10,393 nucleotides of DNA, from NCBI GenBank assembly GCA_900313465.1, contig OMRU01000014.1, positions 1 to 10,393 on the forward strand. Direction: 5' to 3'. The stretch's first letter is position 1. Every line of letters starts with the position of its first letter. A program made the translations under genes and the position numbers. Positions 1 to 6,905 of this stretch are shown here, one piece after another. The notes under the pieces are model-generated. The model was not told the origin of the DNA. It saw only the letters and a program-made list of their open reading frames with translations, and ran no database searches. The stretch comes from an uncultured Clostridia bacterium (GTDB lineage Bacteria > Bacillota_I > Bacilli_A > RFN20 > CAG-288).

Positions 1-2
1 CT

Positions 3-446
3 TTCAGTTGGCCTTTTGATCCTGCTGCCTCCTATAGAGCTATAACTGATGAGATGGCCAAAATCGAAAACTTTATCAAAGAAGCGGAAAAGGAAGAAAA
101 TAAACTCTATGTGGAATATTATCATGACGAATGGAATCATAATTATATCGATAACGAAAACCTATTTGTTACTGAACTGAAGGATATTGAGTTTCAACCA
201 TTAGATACTGCATATGTCCATGAATGGGCTACTGATAAAACATCCTTCATCATCTCATTTAAAGATAAGAAATACTATTTTATATTGAAAGAAGATTTGA
301 CAGACGTAATCATTTCGGCATATATCGATATTGGTGATTCTCGTTGGGACATTCGTTCTGACCGAACATATAAGATACCTGAAGAATCCGGTAAAAAACT
401 TTTTGCTGTTGTAAACACCATTGCAAATGGATACATTCAGGAATAA
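3..446 (+). CDS. Unrecognised protein, 3' part of a gene entering from outside the window
   Basis: The reading frame is open from the first bases of the window. The 17 codons before the ATG at 54 encode a plausible protein stretch (FSWPFDPAASYRAITDE) that runs smoothly into the ATG-started part. There is no ribosome binding site in front of the ATG at 54, so I treat the gene as 5'-truncated by the window edge and not as starting at 54. The visible 147 residues are acidic and rich in aromatic residues. A lysine/glutamate-rich helix (about KIENFIKEAEKEENK) is followed by alternating short strands, which suggests a small alpha/beta C-terminal domain. No membrane segment, signal or catalytic motif is visible. 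I do not recognise the family. The 163 bases after its stop hold only a weak 5-bp inverted repeat (459-473) and the leader of the next gene. Confidence 0.6.
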   Translation, partial: FSWPFDPAASYRAITDEMAKIENFIKEAEKEENKLYVEYYHDEWNHNYIDNENLFVTELKDIEFQPLDTAYVHEWATDKTSFIISFKDKKYYFILKEDLTDVIISAYIDIGDSRWDIRSDRTYKIPEESGKKLFAVVNTIANGYIQE

Positions 447-609
447 AAAATTTATACCTTGTCTGTTGGACAAATCAAAAAGCAATATTCAACCAATTTC
501 TTGTTATCTTCCATAACCTTTTTCCTCTTAAATCCATTGTATTACATGTAGCAAAAAAGAACCATAACTTTTTATAGAATATTATCAGTCAAGTGGAGGA
601 GAAATCGCT

Positions 610-795
610 ATGGTTCAGGTATTGAAAGATAGATATGGTAACATTTTAGGAAGCATGAAGCCCGAAGGAAACAGAGAAAACATCTATGATAAATCCGGTA
701 AAAGATTAGGTTACTTCGATGGCAAGAAAACTTTTGATATCTATTCCAATTTCATCGGCGAAGGCAACCTTCTCGTGCTTCTTTTAAAACTCTAG
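610..795 (+). CDS. Small protein with three D-x-x-G-x-x-L-G repeats (beta-flower-like)
   Basis: This is a 61-residue protein of unknown function with a strong ribosome binding site (GGAGGAG at 595-601, 8 bases before ATG). It carries three copies of an eight-residue unit: DRYGNILG at residues 7-14, DKSGKRLG at 27-34 and DIYSNFIG at 43-50, the last with Ser in place of the mid-repeat Gly. The units are separated by short polar linkers, and the protein ends in a hydrophobic tail (NLLVLLLKL). Such a pattern fits a series of beta-hairpins, as in the small four-fold beta-flower type proteins common in Firmicutes; that family link is from memory of the motif style, not from a search. Small proteins of this kind often occur in accessory regions. 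Two hairpins follow the stop, so it is probably a single-gene transcript. Confidence 0.7.
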   Translation: MVQVLKDRYGNILGSMKPEGNRENIYDKSGKRLGYFDGKKTFDIYSNFIGEGNLLVLLLKL

Positions 796-820
796 ATAAT
801 CATTCCAATTCTGTCATTAG

Positions 821-876
821 ACCTCTGGCTCATTCTCAAAACGAGATGATGACCAGAGGTTTTCAATTTCATTAAT
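821..876 (+). terminator. Hairpin after the small repeat protein, probable terminator
   Basis: ACCTCTGG (821-828) pairs perfectly with CCAGAGGT (853-860). Inside the arm, CTC (835-837) can pair with GAG (843-845) to lengthen the stem with bulges. The hairpin starts 25 bases after the stop codon and is followed by a T-rich but interrupted tail (TTTCAATTTC). It is probably a weaker first terminator; it could instead be an RNA-stabilising 3' end. Confidence 0.5.
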
Positions 877-888
877 TTTTGATCATTC

Positions 889-920
889 AAGTCAGCAAAT
901 CAGCTGACTTTTTCTTTATT
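889..920 (+). terminator. Intrinsic terminator, second of a tandem pair
   Basis: AAGTCAGC (889-896) and GCTGACTT (903-910) form a perfect 8-bp stem with a 6-base loop, followed directly by a T-rich run (TTTTTCTTTATTTT when the last stem bases are included). This is a standard rho-independent terminator on the plus strand. It isolates the next gene (ATG at 973) from upstream transcription. Confidence 0.75.
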
Positions 921-972
921 TTGATAATAATCGACTGAACTTAAGCATATTTATATAGAGGAGGAATTCTAC

Positions 973-1485
973 ATGAATTTCAAGAAACACTACGAAATCA
1001 ATGAACCCCTCTTTATGGATATCACCAACGACATTGAACAGATTATTAAAGAAAACACCTCTCACCAAAGAGAAGACATTGTCAGACGTCGGTGGCTTAT
1101 AGGAGAAAAAATATCACTCGAAGAAGTTCGTTTTTTCCATTGCCAGGTGATACCAGAAGCAGTACTGAAATATGTTTCTGACAAGTTGCAACAAAAATAT
1201 GGAAATGAATATAGTCTGAGAAATCTTCAGGATGACTATATCTTCTATAACGAACATCTCAATCTCTTTAAAGAATATAGCCGTCATATCTATCCTCCAC
1301 TAAGTTGGTCTAAATATCAGGCTATCATGAAAATACCTGATCTCATCGATCGACAAAAATGGGAGATGGATACAAGGAAAAATAACTGGACGATAAAAGA
1401 CCTTAGAAAGCAAATCAGGCTTTGGAAACATAATTCATTTAAAAAGCCTGCGGACCAAGCCACAGGCCAGATATCACTTGTGTAA
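973..1485 (+). CDS. YhcG N-terminal (DUF1016-type) domain protein, lacking the nuclease half
   Basis: This 170-residue protein resembles the N-terminal domain of YhcG/DUF1016 proteins. The signs are the helix with RRRWLIGEKISLEE (about 38-51), a segment like YVSDKLQQKYGNEYSLRNL (67-85), LSWSKYQAIMKI (110-121) and NNWTIKDLRKQI (137-148). Full-length YhcG proteins are about 340-380 residues and carry a C-terminal PDDEXK nuclease-like domain; here that half is absent. From residue 157 (base 1441) the codons run through the terminator of the convergent pflA gene, and the ORF overlaps the pflA coding end by 12 bp. The tail KKPADQATGQISLV is therefore probably not native. The start has an excellent ribosome binding site (AGGAGG at 959-964, 8 bases before ATG). 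I read it as a truncated remnant that may still make a stand-alone N-domain. A natural stand-alone domain is the alternative. Confidence 0.7.
   Translation: MNFKKHYEINEPLFMDITNDIEQIIKENTSHQREDIVRRRWLIGEKISLEEVRFFHCQVIPEAVLKYVSDKLQQKYGNEYSLRNLQDDYIFYNEHLNLFKEYSRHIYPPLSWSKYQAIMKIPDLIDRQKWEMDTRKNNWTIKDLRKQIRLWKHNSFKKPADQATGQISLV
1431..1467 (-). terminator. Intrinsic terminator of the pflB-pflA operon
   Basis: Read on the minus strand, GCCTGTGG (1467-1460) pairs with CCGCAGGC (1453-1446) as an 8-bp stem with one T-G wobble and a 6-base loop, followed by TTTTT (1445-1441) and an AT-rich tail. It begins 6 bases after the pflA stop. On the plus strand no T run follows the hairpin, so it is not a terminator in that direction. 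It lies inside the last codons of the convergent YhcG-type ORF. Confidence 0.85.
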
Positions 1486-2226
1486 GTAACGGGTATAAGA
1501 ATCAGTGTGGAGAAGCTTATTGGCATTATCCACTCTATCCTGAGTTGGAGCAGGAACACCTTCTAAAGGATATTTGATACCTAGAATCTCATACTTATGA
1601 ATACCCAAGGTGTGATATGGTAAGACTTCCACGCGTTCCACATTACTAAGAGTAGAAATGAACTCATTCATTCTTGCAAGAAGTTCATCATCATCCGTAA
1701 TGGTGGGAACCAAGACATGTCTGATCCAGATAGGATAATGTTTCGCATCAAGATACTGAATCATTTCCAAGACATTCTTATTGCTCTTACCAGTGAGTTT
1801 CTTATGTACTTCATCATCGATACACTTGATATCGACCATAAAGAGATCAGTAAGAGTAAGAAGTTCATCAAACTTCTTTAAAAATTCCGGATTGGTATTA
1901 AAAGGAGCGCCCGAAGTATCAATAGTAATATGAATGTTTTCTTTCTTGGCTAAACGGCAGAATTCGAGAAGAAAATCAAGTTGCACCAATGGTTCACCAC
2001 CAGAGATGGTGATGCCACCATTGTTCTTCCAGTACATCTTATAACGAATCAATTTCTTCAGCGCTTCTTCTGGAGTGATGACATTCTTAGGATCAAATTC
2101 CCAGGTGTCAGGATTATGGCAGAAGAGACAGCGGAAAGGACATCCAGTAAGAAATAGGACCGAGCGTACGCCCGGTCCGTCAACTAAAGCAAAAGATTCT
2201 ATCGATTGATAATAACCTTTTGTCAT
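1474..2226 (-). CDS. pflA: Pyruvate formate-lyase activating enzyme
   Basis: PflA is a cytoplasmic radical-SAM enzyme. It cleaves S-adenosylmethionine with a [4Fe-4S] cluster and abstracts hydrogen from a glycine of pyruvate formate-lyase, switching that enzyme on under anaerobic conditions. The cluster motif CxxxCxxC is present as CPFRCLFC (Cys29, 33, 36), followed by HNPDTW. The SAM-binding GGEP motif is at residues 76-79. Near the N-terminus, ESFALVDGPGVR (10-21) is typical of the family. At 250 residues it matches the usual length (about 245-260). The start lies 5 bases after the pflB stop and has no convincing ribosome binding site of its own, which points to translational coupling to pflB. 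A strong hairpin terminator follows 6 bases after its stop. Confidence 0.96.
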   Translation of the reverse strand: MTKGYYQSIESFALVDGPGVRSVLFLTGCPFRCLFCHNPDTWEFDPKNVITPEEALKKLIRYKMYWKNNGGITISGGEPLVQLDFLLEFCRLAKKENIHITIDTSGAPFNTNPEFLKKFDELLTLTDLFMVDIKCIDDEVHKKLTGKSNKNVLEMIQYLDAKHYPIWIRHVLVPTITDDDELLARMNEFISTLSNVERVEVLPYHTLGIHKYEILGIKYPLEGVPAPTQDRVDNANKLLHTDSYTRYLHK

Positions 2227-2231
2227 ATTCG

Positions 2232-4487
2232 TTACATATGATCGTGGAAGGTTCTGGAGATGACGTCGAGTTGCTGTTCTCTGGTGAGGTTGATGAACTT
2301 GACAGCATAACCGGAAACACGGATGGTGAAGTTAGCGTATTCTGGCTTCTCTGGATGTTCCATGGCATCTAAGAGCATTTCCTTGCCGAAGACGTTAACA
2401 TTGAGGTGGTGAGCACCCTGATCGAAGTAACCATCAAGAACCTGGACAAGGTTGCTGACTCTTTCTTCTGGAGTGTGACCTAAGGCGTCTGGGTTCATGG
2501 TCTGAGTGTTGGAGATACCATCGAGAGCATCTTCATATGGAAGCTTGGCAACAGAGTTGAGGGAAGCAAGTAAGCCGTTGTTTTCAGCACCATAGGATGG
2601 GTTGGCACCTGGAGATAATGGTTCACCAGCTGGACGACCATCTGGTAAAGCACCAGTAGCCTTACCATAGACGACGTTGGAAGTGATGGTAAGGATGGAA
2701 GTGGTTGGTTCAGAATTTCTGTAGGTGTGGTTCTTCTTGATCTTGTTGAGGAAGGTATGTAATAAGGCGACAGCGATATCATCAGCTCTGTCATCATCAT
2801 TACCATAACGTGGGAAGTCACCTTCGACCTTGAAGTCCTTGGAGATACCATTTTCGTCACGGATGACAGTAACCTTAGCATACTTGATAGCAGATAAGGA
2901 ATCGACAACGTGGGAGAAGCCAGCGATACCAGTAGCGAAGGTACGTCTGACATCAGTATCAATCAAAGCCATTTCAGCAGCTTCATAGAAATATCTATCA
3001 TGCATGTACTGAATGAGGTTTAAGACATTGACATAGATACCAGCTAACCAATCCAACATTCTGTCATAAGCGACCATGACCTTGTCATAGTCTAAGACTT
3101 CATCAGTGATTGGGGCATAGGCTGGGCCAACCTGCTGGAAGGACTTTTCATCAACACCACCATTGATGGCGTAAAGCAAAGCCTTGGCTAAGTTAGCACG
3201 AGCACCGAAGAACTGCATTTCCTTACCAGTCTGAGTGGCGGAGACACAGCAGCAGATGGAATAGTCATCAGTCCAGATTGGTCTCATGACATCATCGTTT
3301 TCATACTGGATGGAGGAAGTGGTGATGGAGATGTGAGCGGCATAATCCTTGAAGTTCTTTGGAAGTCTGTCAGACCATAAAACGGTGAGGTTTGGTTCTG
3401 GAGCAGGACCCATATTTTCAAGAGTATGTAAGAATCTGAAGTCATTCTTGGTGACCATAGAACGGCCATCCTGACCCATACCGGCAACTTCCAAAGTAGC
3501 CCAGACTGGATCGCCAGAGAATAACTGCTGATAAGAAGGAATACGAGCGAACTTGACCATACGGAACTTCATAACGAGATGGTCGATGAGTTCCTGAGCT
3601 TCCTTTTCAGTCAAGATACCCTTCTTTAAATCTCTTTCGATATAGATATCCAAGAAGGTAGAGATTCTACCAACGGACATAGCAGCACCGTTCTGAGACT
3701 TGATGGCAGCAAGATAACCGAAGTATAACCACTGAGTGGCTTCCTTGGCAGTCTTAGCTGGCTTAGAGATGTCGAAGCCATAACTGCTGGCCATGGTCTT
3801 CATATCCTTTAAGGCATTGATCTGAAGAGAGATTTCCTGTCTCTTCTGGATGATGTCATCGGTCATGGTACCATTACCGCAGTTGGATAAATCTTCCATC
3901 TTTTCGGCAATGAGGTTATCGATACCGTATAAAGCGATTCTTCTGTAATCGCCAACGATACGACCACGGCCATAAGTATCTGGTAAACCGGTTAAGATTT
4001 TGTTGTGGCGGCACTTCATCATTTCTGGAGTGTAGGCCTGGAAAACAGCGTCATTATGGGTGATGACGTTTTCAGAGAAGAACTTATCGACAGAAGCATC
4101 GAGGGTGTAACCATGAGTGGTCAAAGCCTGTTTGGCCATCTTGAAGCCACCCCATGGCATGAAGGCTCTCTTTAAAGGCTTGTCAGTCTGAAGACCAACG
4201 ATAGCTTCGAGATCCTTGTATTCCTCGGAGATATAACCTGGCTTGTGAGAAGTGACAGTAGAGATGATAGAAGTATCCATATCGAGGACACCGCCCTTTT
4301 CTCTTTCAGCCTTCTGAAGTTTCTGTAATTCAACCCAAAGAATATTGGTAGCCTTGGTTGGTTCCTCTAAGAAAGAGGCATCACCATCATAGGGAACATA
4401 GTTCTTCTGGATGAAGTCACGAACATTGACGAACTTCTCCCAGTGACCACCTTTAAAACCTTCCCATGCAACTAAATCTTTTTCCAT
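2232..4487 (-). CDS. pflB: Pyruvate formate-lyase (formate C-acetyltransferase)
   Basis: PflB converts pyruvate and CoA to acetyl-CoA and formate without oxygen, the central step of mixed-acid fermentation. The 751 residues match the family length (about 740-775). The active-site cysteine pair lies in ICCCVSA, with Cys413 and Cys414 aligning to the CCVS pair of known PFLs, followed by [19 protein letters not shown]. The C-terminal glycyl-radical site is RVSGYAV, with Gly726 as the radical glycine. The N-terminal start [14 protein letters not shown] and the conserved [18 protein letters not shown] are also present. The start is set by AAGGAG (plus 4497-4502), 9 bases before ATG. It is the first gene of a two-gene operon with pflA. 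A cre-like site and inverted repeats lie upstream, suggesting control by carbon status. The protein is oxygen-sensitive once activated. Confidence 0.98.
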   Translation of the reverse strand: MEKDLVAWEGFKGGHWEKFVNVRDFIQKNYVPYDGDASFLEEPTKATNILWVELQKLQKAEREKGGVLDMDTSIISTVTSHKPGYISEEYKDLEAIVGLQTDKPLKRAFMPWGGFKMAKQALTTHGYTLDASVDKFFSENVITHNDAVFQAYTPEMMKCRHNKILTGLPDTYGRGRIVGDYRRIALYGIDNLIAEKMEDLSNCGNGTMTDDIIQKRQEISLQINALKDMKTMASSYGFDISKPAKTAKEATQWLYFGYLAAIKSQNGAAMSVGRISTFLDIYIERDLKKGILTEKEAQELIDHLVMKFRMVKFARIPSYQQLFSGDPVWATLEVAGMGQDGRSMVTKNDFRFLHTLENMGPAPEPNLTVLWSDRLPKNFKDYAAHISITTSSIQYENDDVMRPIWTDDYSICCCVSATQTGKEMQFFGARANLAKALLYAINGGVDEKSFQQVGPAYAPITDEVLDYDKVMVAYDRMLDWLAGIYVNVLNLIQYMHDRYFYEAAEMALIDTDVRRTFATGIAGFSHVVDSLSAIKYAKVTVIRDENGISKDFKVEGDFPRYGNDDDRADDIAVALLHTFLNKIKKNHTYRNSEPTTSILTITSNVVYGKATGALPDGRPAGEPLSPGANPSYGAENNGLLASLNSVAKLPYEDALDGISNTQTMNPDALGHTPEERVSNLVQVLDGYFDQGAHHLNVNVFGKEMLLDAMEHPEKPEYANFTIRVSGYAVKFINLTREQQLDVISRTFHDHM

Positions 4488-4530
4488 ATATTTGGACTCC
4501 TTAATTTAAACAGCAATTTTAAGCATAACA

Positions 4531-4558
4531 AGTATAATCAAAATCAAAATTAATGCAA
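4531..4558 (-). promoter_or_regulatory. Candidate pflB promoter
   Basis: On the minus strand, TTGCAT (4558-4553) and TATACT (4536-4531) are separated by 16 bases, a reasonable housekeeping-sigma promoter. Transcription would start near 4524 and give a leader of about 37 bases before the pflB ATG. TATGCT (4527-4522), just downstream, is a weaker alternative -10 element. Confidence 0.5.
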
Positions 4559-4612
4559 CGAATTTACAAACCAAGACAGGCCTCAAAGTGTCCTAAATTC
4601 CCTTCAAAGCAA

Positions 4613-4626
4613 AGAAAGCGGTTACT
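4613..4626 (+). promoter_or_regulatory. Candidate cre (CcpA) site upstream of pflB
   Basis: AGAAAGCGGTTACT fits the loose Bacillota cre pattern WGWAARCGYTWWCW at 13 of 14 positions; the mismatch is G at position 9. Against the stricter form beginning T and ending A, it has two further differences. It sits about 90-100 bases upstream of the predicted pflB start site, a place more typical of activation than of blocking. CcpA control of pfl genes is known in other Bacillota; its use here is inferred. Confidence 0.5.
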
Positions 4627-4633
4627 TAATCTT

Positions 4634-4653
4634 TACAAAATCGCCGTTTTGTA
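4634..4653. repeat. Perfect 7+7 bp inverted repeat in the pflB upstream region
   Basis: TACAAAA (4634-4640) and TTTTGTA (4647-4653) are perfect inverted arms separated by six bases (TCGCCG). No run of T follows on either strand, so it does not look like a terminator. A protein-binding site is the more likely role, possibly for a redox or fermentation regulator. The regulator is not identifiable from the sequence. Confidence 0.45.
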
Positions 4654-4659
4654 TGGCCG

Positions 4660-4671
4660 CTTGTATACAAG
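4660..4671. repeat. 12-bp perfect palindrome, candidate operator
   Basis: CTTGTATACAAG is a complete 12-bp palindrome lying just downstream of the EF-G paralog terminator (in that gene's direction) and upstream of the pflB cre-like site. Its TGTATACA core resembles operators of several GntR-family repressors. It is far from the predicted pflB start site (about 135 bp), so its target is uncertain. Confidence 0.4.
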
Positions 4672-4682
4672 AAAAAATCATT

Positions 4683-4710
4683 AAAAAACCGAGGCTTTTC
4701 AGGGCCTCGG
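4683..4710 (-). terminator. Intrinsic terminator of the EF-G paralog gene
   Basis: On the minus strand, CCGAGGC (4710-4704) pairs perfectly with GCCTCGG (4695-4689) around an 8-base loop and is followed by TTTTTT (4688-4683). It begins 12 bases after the stop codon and separates this gene from pflB downstream. Confidence 0.9.
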
Positions 4711-4722
4711 CAATTGTTGTAC

Positions 4723-6771
4723 TTAATGTTTATTTTCTTTGATGACCTTGTCCACTAAAACCGCCGGAACAGGTTCATAATCTTCAAAGGAAAGGTTGAA
4801 GAAACCAGTACCTTTGGTGATGGATTTGAGTTCGTTAGCATATTCCTGAATCTCGGCTTCCGGAACAACTGCGACGACATCAAGAGTACCTTCATCACCC
4901 TCATCAGTGGATAGAATCTTACCTCTTCTCTTGCTGAGATCTGATAAGACAGCACCTAAGTATTCAGAAGTGACATTGACCACCAATCTATCAAATGGTT
5001 CAAGCAAGATTGGCTTACAGGCGTTATAGGCTTCATGGAAAGCAAGGATAGCTGCATTCTTGAAGGCCATTTCATTGGAGTCAACCGTGTGTTGCTTACC
5101 ATCAAGCAAAGTCGCCTTAACCTTGATGACAGGAGCGCCAATCAAACCGCCATGCTCCAAGGCCTCATAGAAACCTTTTTCAACCGCTGGGAAGTAACCT
5201 TTATCGATGTGACCACCAAAGACAGTTGATTGGAAGCTAGTCTCTTCTGCTGGTTCAAAAGCCATATTGACAACGCCATAATAACCAGAACCACCAGACT
5301 GCTTGATGTATCTACCTTCTGCTTCTCCACGAGCAGTAATAGTTTCCTTATAGACAACCTTTGGACGTTCTAACTCAAAGTTGATCTTGTTGACTTCTTT
5401 GATCTTGTCTAAGACATACTGCAGATGCGAAGAGGATAAAGAACCGACAAGAATCTGATTAGTGATTGGGTTCTTCTCAAAGAAGATTGTTGGATCTTCA
5501 TACTGCATCTTTTCAATGACTGGGAAGAGTTTATCAGAATCATTCTTGGTAGCAGGAACAACGCCGCGGACATAAGTGGCTGTTGGATATTTGACCGGCT
5601 TGATCATGACTGGTCTGTCCGGAGAACATAAGGTGTAGGAAAGATGGATACCCTCACATTTGGTAATGGCACCAATATCACCAGCGCCAATTTCTTCTAC
5701 CGGTGTCAGTTTCTCACCACAGACACTGAACAAAGTAGAAATCTTGTAAGTCTGTTTGTTGTTTGGACAATAGACTTCATCGCCAAGATGAATGACACCA
5801 GAATTAACCTTGAAAACAGAGATTAAACCCTGGTAAGTGTTGTAATAGTTCTTAAAGACGCATAAAGACAAAGCTTCTTCATTCGCCGTCTTGATTTCCA
5901 CTTCCTTATCACCATCCATACCGACGATCGGTTTAAGATCATTTGGAGCTGGAAGGTAATCAATAAACATATCCATCAAAGAATGGATGCCGATGTTCTT
6001 GGTAGCAGAACCGACCATGATCGGATATAATTCGCCATTCAAGACACCGTGTCTTAAACCATTCTTGATTTCTTCATTCGTCAAAGCTTCACCGGCAAAG
6101 AACTTTTCTAGAAGTTCATCGCTCGTGGTAGCAACAGCTTCAGAAAGACGATTGTGAAGTTCAAAGACGACCTGTCTCTTTTCCTGATAGATGACATCAT
6201 CTACACATTCCGTGCCGTTGAACTTTCTCGCCTTCATTTCAGGAATGTTGATATAGCCATCAAAGCCTTCCTCTTTACCGATAGGATAAGAGAAAGGAAC
6301 ACAGTTCTTGGATAACTTTTCCTGAATTTCTGCCTGTAAGGCTGGGAAGTCGATGTTTTCCTTATCCATCTTATTGATATAGATGAATATCGGGACACCA
6401 CGCTTACGCAACATATTGAAATTCTTGATGGTACCAATCTGGACACCCTTAGTGGCATCGATGACCAGGACAGAACCTTTGATCAATCTGGTGATACCTA
6501 AAAGTTCATAGACAAAATCATCATTGCCAGGGACATCGATCAGGTTAAATTTATAACCTTTGAAATCAAGCGGAACGATCGCTGTGGACAAAGAAGTGAG
6601 TTTCTTCTTTTCATCCTCCAAGTAATCAGAAATCGTATTCTTGTTCTCGATAGTACCTTTCTTATCGATTAAACCGCCGACAAAAGCAATGGATTCCACC
6701 AATGTCGTTTTACCGCATCCCTGATGACCGACAACGGCAATGTTTCGAATCTTCTCTGGAGAGTAAATCAT
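4723..6771 (-). CDS. EF-G paralog (EF-G2-like translational GTPase) with altered G3 motif
   Basis: This 682-residue protein has the five-domain layout of elongation factor G. A GTPase domain spans about 1-270, with the P-loop GHQGCGKT at 15-22, NKMD at 133-136 and a G5-like GSAT. Domains II to V follow (domain IV with KQSGGSGYYG, and HTVDSNEMAF before domain V). Two features set it apart from canonical EF-G. The G3 motif DTPGH is DVPGN (79-83), losing the histidine that activates the water in GTP hydrolysis. Switch I has KKKLTSLSTA (55-64) where RGITI-type sequence is usual. This places it with the EF-G-like paralogs, not with the main fusA or, most likely, Tet(M)-type protection proteins. 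The start is supported by AAAGGAA (plus 6780-6786). It is a single-gene unit with its own terminator and a near-consensus cre site in its leader. A slow or GTPase-weak role in translation is inferred. Confidence 0.88.
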   Translation of the reverse strand: MIYSPEKIRNIAVVGHQGCGKTTLVESIAFVGGLIDKKGTIENKNTISDYLEDEKKKLTSLSTAIVPLDFKGYKFNLIDVPGNDDFVYELLGITRLIKGSVLVIDATKGVQIGTIKNFNMLRKRGVPIFIYINKMDKENIDFPALQAEIQEKLSKNCVPFSYPIGKEEGFDGYINIPEMKARKFNGTECVDDVIYQEKRQVVFELHNRLSEAVATTSDELLEKFFAGEALTNEEIKNGLRHGVLNGELYPIMVGSATKNIGIHSLMDMFIDYLPAPNDLKPIVGMDGDKEVEIKTANEEALSLCVFKNYYNTYQGLISVFKVNSGVIHLGDEVYCPNNKQTYKISTLFSVCGEKLTPVEEIGAGDIGAITKCEGIHLSYTLCSPDRPVMIKPVKYPTATYVRGVVPATKNDSDKLFPVIEKMQYEDPTIFFEKNPITNQILVGSLSSSHLQYVLDKIKEVNKINFELERPKVVYKETITARGEAEGRYIKQSGGSGYYGVVNMAFEPAEETSFQSTVFGGHIDKGYFPAVEKGFYEALEHGGLIGAPVIKVKATLLDGKQHTVDSNEMAFKNAAILAFHEAYNACKPILLEPFDRLVVNVTSEYLGAVLSDLSKRRGKILSTDEGDEGTLDVVAVVPEAEIQEYANELKSITKGTGFFNLSFEDYEPVPAVLVDKVIKENKH

Positions 6772-6790
6772 AAGATAGTTCCTTTCGATA

Positions 6791-6804
6791 TGTAATCGCT
6801 TACA
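6791..6804 (-). promoter_or_regulatory. Near-consensus cre (CcpA) site before the EF-G paralog
   Basis: TGTAAGCGATTACA on the minus strand (TGTAATCGCTTACA on plus) matches the cre consensus TGWAARCGYTWWCA at 13 of 14 positions, with A in place of the pyrimidine at position 9. It lies 20 bases before the ATG, within or just downstream of the predicted promoter, where bound CcpA would block transcription. The gene is therefore probably repressed when preferred sugars are abundant. Confidence 0.65.
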
Positions 6805-6848
6805 TTTATAGTTAAGAATAGGATAACACTTTCAAATGGTTTCGTTAA
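6805..6848 (-). promoter_or_regulatory. Candidate promoter of the EF-G paralog
   Basis: Two overlapping solutions exist on the minus strand: TTAACG (6848-6843) with TATCCT (6825-6820) at 17-base spacing, or TTGAAA (6835-6830) with TATAAA (6810-6805) at 19-base spacing. The first would put the cre site in the early transcribed region; the second would put it across the start site. Both imply repression by a bound CcpA. Confidence 0.4.
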
Positions 6849-6877
6849 GAAAAATGTAGAGAAAAATCAAAATATTC

Positions 6878-6905
6878 AAAAAAATAGAGGTTTTCACCTC
6901 TATTT
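6878..6905 (-). terminator. Intrinsic terminator of trmO, containing its stop codon
   Basis: On the minus strand, AAATAGAGGT (6905-6896) pairs perfectly over 10 bp with ACCTCTATTT (6891-6882) around a GAAA tetraloop, then a short T run follows (to 6878). The trmO stop codon TAG (6902-6900) lies inside the rising arm of the stem, so the last codon and the terminator overlap. Confidence 0.85.

Noticed and set aside
459..473. TTGTC-TGTTG-GACAA inverted repeat after the first gene, considered as a terminator.
   Set aside because: The stem is only 5 bp, AT-containing, and is followed by ATCAAAAAGC and not a T run.
1446..1467. Bidirectional terminator serving both the YhcG-type gene and pflA.
   Set aside because: A T run follows only on the minus strand; on the plus strand the hairpin is followed by CAGATATCAC and lies before the ORF stop codon.
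1..1485. A defence island or toxin-antitoxin pair formed by the three left-hand genes.
   Set aside because: The genes are separated by terminators, have no toxin or nuclease motif, and the YhcG-type gene lacks its nuclease domain; the sequence supports only an accessory region.
2495..2962. Long open frame overlapping pflB in another frame (155 codons).
   Set aside because: It is low-complexity, rich in Ser, Leu, Pro and Met, lies wholly inside the conserved pflB frame, and shows no independent start signal or family resemblance.
4540..4558. TTGATTTTGATTAT upstream of pflB as an FNR-type (TTGAT-N4-ATCAA) anaerobic control site.
   Set aside because: The left half matches but the right half matches only 3 of 5; such AT-rich runs arise easily here.
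4723..6771. Tetracycline ribosomal protection protein (Tet(M)-like).
   Set aside because: The G3 and switch I motifs (DVPGN, KLTSL) differ from the DTPGH and RGIT style of both EF-G and Tet(M); the protein fits the EF-G2-like group better.
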